Below are positions 9,571 to 19,156 of a DNA stretch of 54,407 nt, in pieces. A program made the position numbers and the translations under genes. The notes under the pieces are model-generated. The model was not told the DNA's origin, did no database searches, and worked only from the letters and a program-made list of their open reading frames with translations. Each line of letters opens with the position of its first letter. The first letter of the stretch is position 1. This DNA comes from Microcaldota archaeon (lineage in GTDB: Archaea; Micrarchaeota; Micrarchaeia; Micrarchaeales; Micrarchaeaceae). The stretch spans positions 1-54,407 of the forward strand of contig JACWAL010000008.1 of assembly GCA_014874295.1 (NCBI GenBank), in the 5' to 3' direction.

Positions 9571-10146
9571 TCACAACGAAGACCATAGCTCCTCGAAGTG
9601 CTCCCTCAGCGCTTCAACCCGCTCCCTCGAGACCGCAATGTCAAGATGTTCCACGTTCCTGTGCATGCCGCTAAAAGTGAGATTGGCGCTGCCCGTTATC
9701 GCGACCCTGTCGCAGAGGTAAAGTTTTTCGTGCACGAACACTCTATTTGCAACCTTCACGCGTAGGTTCCCCTGCCTTCTCCTGGCGAACAGGGATGCTC
9801 CGAACGCGAGCAGCACGGTGACCGGCGCCAGGACCGCCAACGCGTAATAAAGGCCAAGCGCTCCGGCAAGCGCCGTCAGAAGTAGGAAGAAAAGCGCGCC
9901 CTTCAGCCATTTCTGGTATGCCCTGCTGTGGCCGAACTCCGAGAGCGCCGGCTCGTTCTGGTCCATTCCTGAGGTTACCACCCTGACTCTGTACCTGGAG
10001 GCGTGCTCCGATAGCATCCTCGCGTATCCGGCGCTTATGTATGGCGATACCACGTCGAGGTTGCCGGATTCCATTATCAGCGCGTCGACGAACCTGTGGC
10101 TGTCGCTGCCGCTGTACGAGGTGTCTTCGTATGGAAGACCGCGCAT
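9571..10146 (-). CDS. Phospholipase D-like protein with single HKD motif and internal hydrophobic hairpin
   Basis: FVHEKLYLCDRVAITGSANLTFSGMHRNVEHLDIAVS (HxK...N); FFLLLTALAGALGLYYALAVLAPVTVLLAFG. Confidence 0.75.
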   Translation of the reverse strand: MRGLPYEDTSYSGSDSHRFVDALIMESGNLDVVSPYISAGYARMLSEHASRYRVRVVTSGMDQNEPALSEFGHSRAYQKWLKGALFFLLLTALAGALGLYYALAVLAPVTVLLAFGASLFARRRQGNLRVKVANRVFVHEKLYLCDRVAITGSANLTFSGMHRNVEHLDIAVSRERVEALREHFEELWSSL

Positions 10147-10156
10147 GGTCGCACCA

Positions 10157-10837
10157 TCATCTCCTTAAGCGTTCCTTGACGATCGCAAGGAAGAGGTTCG
10201 CTCCATCGGCGAAGCCTATTTTCTTGCCCTCTCTCCATGTCCTGCCCTTGTACCTTATCGGGACGTTGCGTATTCTGTAGCCGTTCTTCGCGAGACTCGC
10301 GGCTATCTCTATCTCTATGGCGAACCCGTTTTCGTCCAATTCCCTGCCACTGAGCATCTCCTTCGTGAAAAGCTTGTAACAGACGTTGACGTCCCTAACG
10401 GACTGGCGGAAGAGCAGGTTGAAGAGCGACGTCGTCATATTGTTGACGAGCGCCCCGAGCCTGTAATTATAGTCATTTCCAAAGACTATCGTCCTGTAGC
10501 CAAAGACCGGCTGCCCGTTCCGCAGCTCCCTTACCAGCTTCGGGTAGTCTTCGGGGTAATATTCCTCGTCCGCGTCCTGTATTATTATGGCTCCGGACTT
10601 CACGTGCTCGAGCCCCAGCCTGATGTTGCTGCCCTTGCCGCGCAGCCTCTTCGACAGTAGCATCGCCCTTCCCTCTCCCTTAATTGCCCTCCTTATCTCG
10701 CGGAGTGTGTTGTCCGTGGACCTGGTGTCATATACTATTAATAGCCTGCCCACGTCCCTCTGTGCCAGCACCCTCCTTATTATCCTGTAAGCTGTCCTCT
10801 CCTCGTTGTATACTGGCATTATGACGCTTACAGTACC
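10157..10837 (-). CDS. Glycosyltransferase family 2 (dolichyl-phosphate sugar synthase-like)
   Basis: MPAGTVSVIMPVYNEERTAYRIIRRVL...IIIQDADEEYYPEDYPKL; start chosen at internal Met (approximate). Confidence 0.85.
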   Translation of the reverse strand, partial: GTVSVIMPVYNEERTAYRIIRRVLAQRDVGRLLIVYDTRSTDNTLREIRRAIKGEGRAMLLSKRLRGKGSNIRLGLEHVKSGAIIIQDADEEYYPEDYPKLVRELRNGQPVFGYRTIVFGNDYNYRLGALVNNMTTSLFNLLFRQSVRDVNVCYKLFTKEMLSGRELDENGFAIEIEIAASLAKNGYRIRNVPIRYKGRTWREGKKIGFADGANLFLAIVKERLRR

Positions 10838-10913
10838 GGCTGGCATCGCTACACACAATAATAATCTATCAGAACAAACTAAATACGTTGCACAACCCCG
10901 CGCGGTGCTTTGC

Positions 10914-11807
10914 ATGAATTACATAGTATCAGTGCTGCTCGCCGATGAGATAGCGCAGCATATAGGCAAGAAGGGATCGGAGAACGGCCTAGCGTACTAC
11001 AATGGCACGTACAAGGATAACAGGGTTGTCGCGCTTTCGCCCTCATCAATCGAGGAGAAGTTCTACGCGGTTCCAGAGTCAATGCTGCTGGCAGACGCTG
11101 TCGTGATCGGCACGTCCAGCATCGGCAAGCTCTTCGGCGAGCTGCTTGTCGCGGCATCGCTCGCGGGCAAGAAGGTGCTGCTCACGCATGACGGCGACGC
11201 CTCAGCCATGCTAAAGGGCGTCAACATGGACGTCGACTATTCTGACAAGTTCGAGATAATGGAAAAGGTTGCAGCGCTCGGCAAGGAAGGAGGTCAGGGG
11301 CCGTGTAGGGTTGATGTCGATAAGATCTTTCCCGTGACCGGGGTCGGCACGGTCGCGCTTGGGTTCGTGACGAAGGGCAAGGTCGCCGTGCACGACAAGC
11401 TCGTGTTGCCGTCCGGCGCTGAAGTCACGGTCAAATCAATACAGTCCAATGATGTGGACGTGGAATCTGCTGACATCGGGACAAGGGTGGGCCTCGCGCT
11501 GAAGGGTGTGAAGCCCGAGGGCATCAGGAAAGGCGACCTGCTCTGTGCAATGCGCGTGCCTCCGGCTTCAACGATAACCGCGCGCCTCGCCAAAACGGAC
11601 ATAGAGAGGGAAGAGTTGTCGGAAGGCAACGCCTACGGGTTCGTGGCTAACTTCTCGTACACCAATGCAACCGTCGTGTCTGCTGGAGAACCTGCGTCGC
11701 TGCGCATGGAGCGCCCGATACCCATGCAGGAAGGCGATGCGTTCATGCTGCTCAGGAAGAGAGAGCCGAGGGTCTTCGCGCGCGGCGTCGTGCAGTCAGC
11801 CAAATAG
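10914..11807 (+). CDS. EF-Tu/SelB-like paralog with degenerate GTPase domain
   Basis: MNYIVSVLLADEIAQHIGKKGSENGLAYYN...; domain 2 signature VDKIFPVTGVGTVALGFVTKGKVAVHDKLVLPSGAEVTVKSIQSNDVDVESADIGTRVGLALKGVKPEGIRKGDLL; no GxxxxGK[ST] P-loop. Confidence 0.75.
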   Translation: MNYIVSVLLADEIAQHIGKKGSENGLAYYNGTYKDNRVVALSPSSIEEKFYAVPESMLLADAVVIGTSSIGKLFGELLVAASLAGKKVLLTHDGDASAMLKGVNMDVDYSDKFEIMEKVAALGKEGGQGPCRVDVDKIFPVTGVGTVALGFVTKGKVAVHDKLVLPSGAEVTVKSIQSNDVDVESADIGTRVGLALKGVKPEGIRKGDLLCAMRVPPASTITARLAKTDIEREELSEGNAYGFVANFSYTNATVVSAGEPASLRMERPIPMQEGDAFMLLRKREPRVFARGVVQSAK

Positions 11808-11848
11808 ATACTTTTATAAGGCTTGATTCTGCTTATTAGAGTGGCGAG

Positions 11849-12382
11849 ATGGTGCTCATGTATTACGGGTCGCGCAAGAAGGTATACGCAGTCGCGGCAG
11901 CGGCCGTGATAATCGTGGTCGCAGTCATAGTGCTCGCGGTGGGATACTACGGTTCCCCTGGAACCACAACTACGATAGCGGAGACAGTCGGTTCAACGAC
12001 CGTGCCTGTCACGACGGTCAATGCGTCGGCGCAGCCGGCATGTATAGCGTCGACAGGTTTCATCTGCAACTACACGACGTTCAAGAACAACCAGCTCAAC
12101 GTCTACTTTGGGCAGAACACCGGGGAGAACTGGACAACAGCATCGCTGCAGTTCGTGCCCATAGGGAAGAATTATGACTACGGGTTCATGATAACCGTAT
12201 TCCCGGCAGGCTTCGCGAGCGGCACTAGCGAGTACATAGGGCTCGCGATACCTCAGGGCGTCGTCTACAACTCCAGTGTCAATGGCAAGCTCGAGGGCAT
12301 GCTGTATGCGAACTACACGACAGCGGGCAACTCGGCCCATGTGGTAAAGGTCGTTGCCGCCGTGCAGGTGGCACCTAGCTGA
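11849..12382 (+). CDS. Membrane-anchored extracellular protein with the same module as the pilin-like proteins
   Basis: N-terminal TM (VYAVAAAAVIIVVAVIVLAVGYY), T-rich linker, then CIASTGFICNYTTFKNNQLNVYFGQNTGENWTTASLQFVPIG. Confidence 0.7.
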   Translation: MVLMYYGSRKKVYAVAAAAVIIVVAVIVLAVGYYGSPGTTTTIAETVGSTTVPVTTVNASAQPACIASTGFICNYTTFKNNQLNVYFGQNTGENWTTASLQFVPIGKNYDYGFMITVFPAGFASGTSEYIGLAIPQGVVYNSSVNGKLEGMLYANYTTAGNSAHVVKVVAAVQVAPS

Positions 12383-12457
12383 CCTGCCTAGCCCTTCACT
12401 GTAGGGGCAAACAATTAAATCATTTGCCGGCACTAACTAGAATGCAGTTTGATTAGG

Positions 12458-13081
12458 ATGGAACAGCTTATCTTTCCTGGGGAGGCAATCTCTACCGAAG
12501 AGGAGTTCATGCCCACGGATGGCGCATTCTCGGAGGACGGGAGCGTCCGCGCCGCACTGGCCGGCACGATGCAGCGGAGCGACTCAAAGATCGGCATAAA
12601 CGGCATCAAGAATGTGAGGCAGTACAGGACCGGCATGGCGGTGCTAGGGCTAGCAACTGACGACCTGCGCAGCGTCATCTTCGTCAGGCTTGACACGCTG
12701 AAGAATGGGAGCACGTCGTTCGTCCCGCTCAAGGACGGGAAAGTCGTGAGTCCGAAGCCCGACACGAGGCGCACGCACGGCAGGGGTCGCGGCAGGGACG
12801 AAGCGCCGCAGCCAAAGCCCTCGAAGCCGATGCGCGTCGGCGATATCATAACCGCGCTGATAATAGCTGAGGACAGGGACACTTACACGCTGTCGATAAA
12901 CATGCCGGATTTCGGCGTCGTGTACTCCGAATGCAGGGAGTGCGGGCAGCCGATGGAATACGACCCGCAGACCAAGGTGCTTGCGTGCAAGGCGTGCGAG
13001 ATCCAGGAATTAAAGAAGGTCAGCACGCTGTACGGCAATGCTGACAGGATACAGGAGCTGCTCAAGAGGTACATCAAGTGA
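12458..13081 (+). CDS. csl4: Exosome RNA-binding subunit Csl4
   Basis: MEQLIFPGEAISTEEEFMPTDGAFSEDGSVRAALAG...S1-like centre; C-terminal zinc ribbon CRECGQPMEYDPQTKVLACKAC. Confidence 0.88.
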   Translation: MEQLIFPGEAISTEEEFMPTDGAFSEDGSVRAALAGTMQRSDSKIGINGIKNVRQYRTGMAVLGLATDDLRSVIFVRLDTLKNGSTSFVPLKDGKVVSPKPDTRRTHGRGRGRDEAPQPKPSKPMRVGDIITALIIAEDRDTYTLSINMPDFGVVYSECRECGQPMEYDPQTKVLACKACEIQELKKVSTLYGNADRIQELLKRYIK

Positions 13082-13091
13082 GTGTGATCAA

Positions 13092-13364
13092 ATGAAGGCC
13101 GAGCTTGTAAAGGACGAGAGCAAGGAGCTAATACTGGAGTTCGATGAGAACGACACGACGATACCGGAACTGCTGGCGGGCAGGCTCGCCAACGAGGACG
13201 GCGTCGAGTTCGCGGGGGTGGCGCAGGACCACCCGGAGGTCGGGAAGCCAAGGCTTGTCATCAAAACAGAGGGCAAGAGAGCGATCACCGTGCTCTCGAA
13301 GGCAATAGAAGAGATAGACGGAGAGCTCGACGATCTCAAATCCCAATTATCAAAGAAGAAGTAG
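13092..13364 (+). CDS. rpoL: DNA-directed RNA polymerase subunit L
   Basis: MKAELVKDESKELILEFDENDTTIPELLAGRLANEDGVEFAGVAQDHPEVGKPRLVIKTEG. Confidence 0.85.
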   Translation: MKAELVKDESKELILEFDENDTTIPELLAGRLANEDGVEFAGVAQDHPEVGKPRLVIKTEGKRAITVLSKAIEEIDGELDDLKSQLSKKK

Positions 13365-13369
13365 ATTGA

Positions 13370-13918
13370 TTGAAGGGCGGCATACGGATCGCTGCGATAA
13401 CGTCGGGTCCAGCCGCCAAGGGGGAAAGCTCTCTCGTAGTATGCGTCGTAATGCGCGACAATATCATCGAGGGTGTGCTCTCCACTTCCGTGAAGGCTGA
13501 CGGAACCGATTCTACACAAAAGATAACCGCTATGATAAAAAGGTCGAGGTTCTGCGACCAGGTAAAGCTCATAGCGCTCAACGGCATCGCCATCGCCGGG
13601 TTGAACGTCATTGACATAAGGCGCGTTACGGGGCCGCTAAATGCTGGTTTTGCAGTGCTGACGAGGCACAGGCCGAGGAGACAACTCTTAGTAAAGGCGC
13701 TAGAGAGGCTGTCAGAGCAGACCGGCGCCGATACGGAAGAGAGGGTAGGGATAATCGAAGAGATGGCAGGGCTGAAGTTCGTCAGGATTGGCGGATTCTT
13801 CATACAGAGCGACGCAGAGGTAACGGAAAATCTGGCGCGCCTCGCATTCGAGGCGCTGAGGATATCCCATCTGATAGCGAGGGGCGTGGCGACCGGCGAA
13901 TCGAAGGGAAGGATATAA
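13370..13918 (+). CDS. DUF99 family protein (endonuclease dU-like)
   Basis: KGGIRIAAITSGPAAKGESSLVVCVVMRDNIIEGVLSTSVKADGTDSTQKI...LNGIAIAGLNVIDIRRV. Confidence 0.75.
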   Translation: MKGGIRIAAITSGPAAKGESSLVVCVVMRDNIIEGVLSTSVKADGTDSTQKITAMIKRSRFCDQVKLIALNGIAIAGLNVIDIRRVTGPLNAGFAVLTRHRPRRQLLVKALERLSEQTGADTEERVGIIEEMAGLKFVRIGGFFIQSDAEVTENLARLAFEALRISHLIARGVATGESKGRI

Positions 13919-13923
13919 GCTGG

Positions 13924-14589
13924 TCATCCGAACCTGTGGCTCCTGAGCTCGCGCAGCGCATCCGAGGCGATCCATCTCGCGCTGCCGGATTCCATACGGC
14001 TTATCCGCTCCGCGGTCCTTATCGCAACCCTGTTAAGCGATGGATTCCTCTTCCCGATCTGCCTGAGCGCCCAGTTGACCGCCTTCTTCACGAAGTTCCT
14101 CTCATCACCGCTTCCATCGACTATCAATGGCATAAAATCTGAGAACCTTCGGCTAGGCGACAGCTTGTCATGCACCGCGAGGCATGCCATCATCACGTAC
14201 CCTGCCCGCTTGACATATTCCCTGTCGTCGCGGCTCCACTGCACTGCCTTGCCGTATGCGAACTGGGTCTTGTCGAACAGGTTCGAGCAGCACTGGTCGC
14301 ACAGGTCCCACGAATCGAAATCACCAGCCCACCTGTCCATCTGTGCGGCCGTGACTTTCTTAGGATCATCTACCATGCTCGCAAGTATGCGCGCCTCGTG
14401 TATCCCCGACGACCAAAGTGATATGGCTGTTTCATGGCTTTTCCCGATGCCCTTCGCAATCCCCCTTATGCCAGGTATGGACACCCCGAGCTTGTTTTTC
14501 GCTGCGCTGCCGAACCTGGACATGCCCTCCGCATTCCTACGGTTGCCGCGCTTCTTCAGTTCGATGATGGCCCTTTCAGCACTGTCCAT
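13924..14589 (-). CDS. DNA alkylation repair enzyme (AlkD-like HEAT repeat)
   Basis: GVSIPGIRGIAKGIGKSHETAISLWSSGIHEARILASMVDDPKKVTAAQMDRWAGDFDSWDLCDQCCSNLF. Confidence 0.85.
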   Translation of the reverse strand: MDSAERAIIELKKRGNRRNAEGMSRFGSAAKNKLGVSIPGIRGIAKGIGKSHETAISLWSSGIHEARILASMVDDPKKVTAAQMDRWAGDFDSWDLCDQCCSNLFDKTQFAYGKAVQWSRDDREYVKRAGYVMMACLAVHDKLSPSRRFSDFMPLIVDGSGDERNFVKKAVNWALRQIGKRNPSLNRVAIRTAERISRMESGSARWIASDALRELRSHRFG

Positions 14590-14678
14590 AACAGTGCTTC
14601 ACACAAAACCTATTAATTTGTATTATTGAAAGATAATACCTAATCCGTGCACTTCAAACCGCGGCATATCGTGGTATT

Positions 14679-17600
14679 ATGGTTAACCTCAATGAGCAAG
14701 AGGAGAAAATCCTAAAGTACTGGAAGGACAACAACATCAACGAAAAGGTGAGGGAGAAGAACAGGGAAGGCAAGAAGTTCTACTTCCTTGACGGCCCGCC
14801 GTTCGTGTCCGGCGACCTCCACCCTGGGCAGATGTGGGTCAAGTCAAACAAGGACATAATACTACGCTACAAGAGAATGCGTGGATTCAACGTCTACGAC
14901 AGATCGGGCTATGACGTGCATGGCCTCCCGATAGAGAACAAGGTCGAAGCGAAGCTGCAGATAACGTCGAAAAAGGACATCGAGAAGATAGGTCTCGAGG
15001 AATTTACGAAGCAGTGCAAGGAATTCGTCAGCTCCTATATGGGGCGCATGGACCGTGACTATGAGAGGTTCGGTATGTCGCTAGACTTCTCACACCCGTA
15101 CAACCCCGCCGACAACAGCTACATGGAGGGTGCCTGGGCGATGCTGAAGCGCATATACGACAAGGGCTACATCTACAGCGGAAAGAGGTCTCTGTTATAC
15201 TGCCCGCACTGCGAGACCGTCGTTGCACAGGGGAGCCTCGAAGTCGAGTACCAGGATGACACCGATACATCTGTATATGTGCTGTTCAAGATCGATTCAA
15301 AGGCGTCAAATCCGAAGGGCACAGAGGTTATCGACGGCGACACGTACCTGCTGGCATGGACGACCACACCATGGACCCTTCCGTCCAACATGGCTATAGC
15401 GGCTAACCCGAAGGTCCTTTACGTGAAGGCCAGGTTCGGCGACAAGAACGTCATACTCGCGAAGGACAGGTTCCAGGCGATCGTGGACGCGCTTGATCAG
15501 AGCGCTATCGTCGAGTCGGAGTTCTACGGCAACGAGCTCGAAGGCGTGCGCTACAGGAGTCCGCTCGAGGAGGAGATACCCATGCAGAGAGACTTCGCGA
15601 AGTTTCACAGGGTCATATTCTCAGAGGAAATAGTGTCGACTTCTGAAGGCACGGGTCTTGTGCACATAGCGCCGGGCCACGGTCTCGAGGACTACACGAT
15701 AGGGCTCGCGAACAAGATCCCCATCTTCTCGCCAGTGAGCATGCAGGCGCAGTACACCGGCGAGGCGGGATTGTTTGAAGGGCTGAAGGTTCCTGAGGAG
15801 GCGAATGCCAAGGTGCTCGATGCCCTCAAGAGCAAGGGTGCGGTCATGGCAACAGCGCCAATAACACACAGCTATCCGCACTGCTGGAGATGCCACAACA
15901 AGGTGATACAGCTCGCGACCGAACAGTGGTTCATAAACATACAGAAGGTCAAGAAGAAGCTGCTGTCGGAGAACGACAAGGTGTCATGGTACCCGAAGGA
16001 CGCGCGGAGATGGCAGGACGACGTGCTCTCAAACTCTCCTGATTGGTGCATCTCAAGACAGAGATACTGGGGTATACCCATACCGCTGTGGAAATGCGGT
16101 GTGTGTGGCAGCCTGGCGGCTATAGGCTCACTGGCAGAGCTGAAGGAGGTCGCTGTGGACAGGCATGCCGTAGAGGAACTGCACGACCTCCACAGGCCTT
16201 TCATAGACAGGGTGAAGACGAAGTGCCAGAAGTGCGGTGCGGAATCCGAACGCGTCAAGGACGTGCTCGACGTGTGGTTCGATTCCAGCGTCGCATTCCG
16301 CGTCAGCCTGACAGGCGATGAGTTCAAGAGATATTTCCCTGTCGATTACATAGCAGAGGCGGTGGAGCAGCTGCGCGGATGGTTCTCGTATATGCTGAAG
16401 ACGAGCGTGCTCGTGTACGGAAAGAAGCCGTTCAACAACGTATTCACACACAGGATGATGATGGACGCGAATGGGAGACCGATGCACAAGAGCCTCGGAA
16501 ACTTCATACCCCTTGGCGACATAATAAAGGCGTCGAGCGCCGACTCGTTTAGGCTGCACTGTCTTGCGCACATGCCCGAGCTCGACTTCCCGCTCAGCAT
16601 TGACAACGTCAGGGAGACAAGCAAGACGATAATACTAATGTACAACATATCCAACCTCCTAAGGGAGTACTCGCAGGCTGTGGAATACATGCCTGAGCAC
16701 ATCAAGCTCCCCAGCATGGTGGGCATGCAAATCGAGGACGCGTGGATAGTGTCGCGCATGAACACTGTGATGAAAGAGGTTACAAAGTGCCTCGACAACT
16801 ACGAGATGTACAATGCTGTGTCGATAATCAAGGACTTCATCACTATGGACTTCAGCAGATTCTACCTCAAGATAGCGAAGAAGAAGGTGCTCTTAAAGCG
16901 CAGGAGCGAGGCAAGGAAAACGATCGACGTCATAAACTACGTCTTGTCGAACATCACCCTGCTGCTCGCGCCGATGATACCCTTCACTGCCGAGGCTCTT
17001 TTCCTGGACCACTATAGGGCCGCTGGGGAGAGTGTGTTTCTACAGCAGTGGCCGAAGCCGAAGCACCGGCTCATTAACGATGCAATAGAAAGGGACATGG
17101 CTATAGCGCAGAATGCGATAACCGCGTTGCTGAGCAGCCGCGAGAAGAATGGGATCTCGCTCAGGTGGCCGGTCGCCTCCGCGACGCTGGAGGTCACCGA
17201 CGACTCCATGTATTCGTCATTGCAGAGGCTGTCCACCATAATAGAGGACTACGCCAACGCGAAGCATCTCGAATTGAAGAGGGTTGCAGGGGCCAAGAAA
17301 GAGGCAAGGCCCGTATTCGCAAAGATAGGCCCTGACTTCAAGGACAAGGCGAAGTATGTTGCCGAGGCAATAAAGAACGCGGACGCGGAAGCGATGACCG
17401 AGTCCGTAGCGAGAACCGGAAAGTATGCGCTCGACACCGAACGCGGGCCCGTGGAGATAACCCAGGACCACTTCATCACGATGGAGAGGGTCGAGGAGCA
17501 GGACGCAGTGCTGTTCAAATACGGGAAGGCCTACATAGACACAAACATAACGAGGGAGCTGAAGGTAGAGGCGCAGCTCAGGGAGTTCGAGCATGAGGTA

Positions 17601-17825
17601 CAGCTGATAAGGAAGGAGCTGAAGCTCAACAAGAAGGACAGGATAGAGCTTGGCTACGTTGCGGTCGGCGCGTTCTCCGAAGTCATAAAGGCGAACGCCA
17701 AGAAGGCGCAGAAGGACCTAAATGCAAGACTGTCGAATAGGCTCGAAGAAGGAGCGCTGCTGCGCGATCTCGATATCGGAGACGAGACCGTTAAGGTCTC
17801 GGTAAGGGCGCTGCCCCGCGGATGA
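14679..17825 (+). CDS. ileS: Isoleucyl-tRNA synthetase
   Basis: FLDGPPFVSGDLHPGQMWVKSNKDIILRYKRMRGFNVYDRSGYDVHGLPIENKVE; KSLGN motif. Confidence 0.95.
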   Translation: MVNLNEQEEKILKYWKDNNINEKVREKNREGKKFYFLDGPPFVSGDLHPGQMWVKSNKDIILRYKRMRGFNVYDRSGYDVHGLPIENKVEAKLQITSKKDIEKIGLEEFTKQCKEFVSSYMGRMDRDYERFGMSLDFSHPYNPADNSYMEGAWAMLKRIYDKGYIYSGKRSLLYCPHCETVVAQGSLEVEYQDDTDTSVYVLFKIDSKASNPKGTEVIDGDTYLLAWTTTPWTLPSNMAIAANPKVLYVKARFGDKNVILAKDRFQAIVDALDQSAIVESEFYGNELEGVRYRSPLEEEIPMQRDFAKFHRVIFSEEIVSTSEGTGLVHIAPGHGLEDYTIGLANKIPIFSPVSMQAQYTGEAGLFEGLKVPEEANAKVLDALKSKGAVMATAPITHSYPHCWRCHNKVIQLATEQWFINIQKVKKKLLSENDKVSWYPKDARRWQDDVLSNSPDWCISRQRYWGIPIPLWKCGVCGSLAAIGSLAELKEVAVDRHAVEELHDLHRPFIDRVKTKCQKCGAESERVKDVLDVWFDSSVAFRVSLTGDEFKRYFPVDYIAEAVEQLRGWFSYMLKTSVLVYGKKPFNNVFTHRMMMDANGRPMHKSLGNFIPLGDIIKASSADSFRLHCLAHMPELDFPLSIDNVRETSKTIILMYNISNLLREYSQAVEYMPEHIKLPSMVGMQIEDAWIVSRMNTVMKEVTKCLDNYEMYNAVSIIKDFITMDFSRFYLKIAKKKVLLKRRSEARKTIDVINYVLSNITLLLAPMIPFTAEALFLDHYRAAGESVFLQQWPKPKHRLINDAIERDMAIAQNAITALLSSREKNGISLRWPVASATLEVTDDSMYSSLQRLSTIIEDYANAKHLELKRVAGAKKEARPVFAKIGPDFKDKAKYVAEAIKNADAEAMTESVARTGKYALDTERGPVEITQDHFITMERVEEQDAVLFKYGKAYIDTNITRELKVEAQLREFEHEVQLIRKELKLNKKDRIELGYVAVGAFSEVIKANAKKAQKDLNARLSNRLEEGALLRDLDIGDETVKVSVRALPRG

Positions 17826-17986
17826 CGCTGCACCAGATATGCTTGTGGTGAATCAATTGGCAAACAAGATAAGGCGTTCACAGATATTTGTCGAGAAACT
17901 CTCTGCTCTTCTACAGGTCTATCACAATCAAGGCCTTCCCTTCCCTATCCAGTTTGCCGTCCATTCCATTCACCAAAAGTGAGAAA

Positions 17987-18058
17987 TGGACCCTGCGGGA
18001 TTCGCACCCGCGACCTCCCGCTTGCAAAGCGGGCGCTCCACTACTGAGCCAAGGGCCC
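17987..18058 (-). tRNA. tRNA-Ala (anticodon TGC)
   Basis: GGGCCCTTGGCTCAGTAGTGGAGCGCCCGCTTTGCAAGCGGGAGGTCGCGGGTGCGAATCCCGCAGGGTCCA folds as a cloverleaf; G3-U70 wobble, A73. Confidence 0.93.
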
Positions 18059-18080
18059 CTGAAGGTATGGAACAAAGCAG

Positions 18081-18869
18081 CTATTTATCACTTGCCGTTG
18101 TCGCTGTCTTCACGTAGAATTCGCCGGCCGGAAGCTGTTGCATTATGCCATCAAGGTCGTCGTACTCGAGAATCCGCGCTATCTTCTTCGCCGCGTCGGA
18201 CTTCTTGTCCTCGCCCTGCGATATGCTGACTGCCCTGCCGGCTGCGATGCCGTCAAGCGCAATTTCAGGTATCGTGTTGAGCACGCCGTCCTTCATGAAC
18301 ATCGCCAGGCCCAATGCCGTGCTCCTAAACCACTCTCTCTCCCCTGACATAAGGAAGCTGCCGGTGCCGAGCGATCCCTTTCCCGTGGACTTGCTAATCT
18401 GCTCCCTCCTGAGCGCATAGACGTCCACGCTGCGCAGCGATTCCTTCCATGCGCTGGAGTAGGAAGCGGCGAACTGCGCGACCTCGCGCTTCACCTTCCC
18501 GTCCGCATTTACGCCGTCCTTCAGGATCACCACTGACGCGCCGAATATATCGGCATGGAAAAAGAGGTCGTTATCCTCAAAATGCCGCGAGTTCATCAGC
18601 TCGTTCTGGTGGGCGTCCCTGCCTCCTATTACGAGCCTGCCATCGCTCGCCATGAACCAGTGGAACGACTCGTACCACTTCTTCTCCCTGACCTTCCTTG
18701 CCCTCTTCTCCTTGTCGTCGCTCTCCTCCCTCACTTTCTCGAGCTGCATCTCCAGGTCCTTGACCGCCTTCCCGGCGCCCTTCGCTTTGGCCTCTAGCTT
18801 CTTCGCCCTCTCATAGTAGTCCCTGGCGTTCTCCTGAGCACTCTTCGTGAAGTCTATTCTCACTTCCAT
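18081..18869 (-). CDS. NFACT-R domain protein, short RqcH/NEMF-like
   Basis: KSAQENARDYYERAKKLEAKAKGAGKAVKDLEMQLEKV (coiled coil) then KKWYESFHWFMASDGRLVIGGRDAHQNELMNSRHFEDNDLFFHADIFGASVVILKDG; only 262 aa, no NFACT-N. Confidence 0.85.
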   Translation of the reverse strand: MEVRIDFTKSAQENARDYYERAKKLEAKAKGAGKAVKDLEMQLEKVREESDDKEKRARKVREKKWYESFHWFMASDGRLVIGGRDAHQNELMNSRHFEDNDLFFHADIFGASVVILKDGVNADGKVKREVAQFAASYSSAWKESLRSVDVYALRREQISKSTGKGSLGTGSFLMSGEREWFRSTALGLAMFMKDGVLNTIPEIALDGIAAGRAVSISQGEDKKSDAAKKIARILEYDDLDGIMQQLPAGEFYVKTATTASDK

Positions 18870-18888
18870 CCCTTCACTCCTTCGCTCT

Positions 18889-19086
18889 TCAGACCGCGGC
18901 GAGAGGTATCGTGCCGGTGATGAGCAGCGATACTATTATGCCTATTATGAACCCCGCGGCGCCTATAATCAGTATGCTGATTATTATCATCTTGGCGCTC
19001 CTCTTGAACTCCTCATTAGTGGGCTTGTAGCTTATGTTGAGCACGTGTCTGGAGTTGTCGATGAATGCCTTTATTCTGCCTATCAT
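18889..19086 (-). CDS. secE: Protein translocase subunit SecE/Sec61 gamma
   Basis: 65 aa, MIGRIKAFIDNSRHVLNISYKPTNEEFKRSAKMIIISILIIGAAGFIIGIIVSLL. Confidence 0.85.
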   Translation of the reverse strand: MIGRIKAFIDNSRHVLNISYKPTNEEFKRSAKMIIISILIIGAAGFIIGIIVSLLITGTIPLAAV

Positions 19087-19156
19087 GCGAACCGTACCGC
19101 TGGAAGCAAGTCTATTAGTCTTTCACCAAGAAGGATATTAAGCCTTTGTGGTATCG

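Noticed and set aside
17838-17986. Small ORFs on both strands between ileS and tRNA-Ala (e.g. minus MNGMDGKLDREGKALIVIDL*KSREFLDKYL*)
   Set aside because: Too short and interrupted by stops; perhaps a gene remnant, but not supportable from sequence alone.
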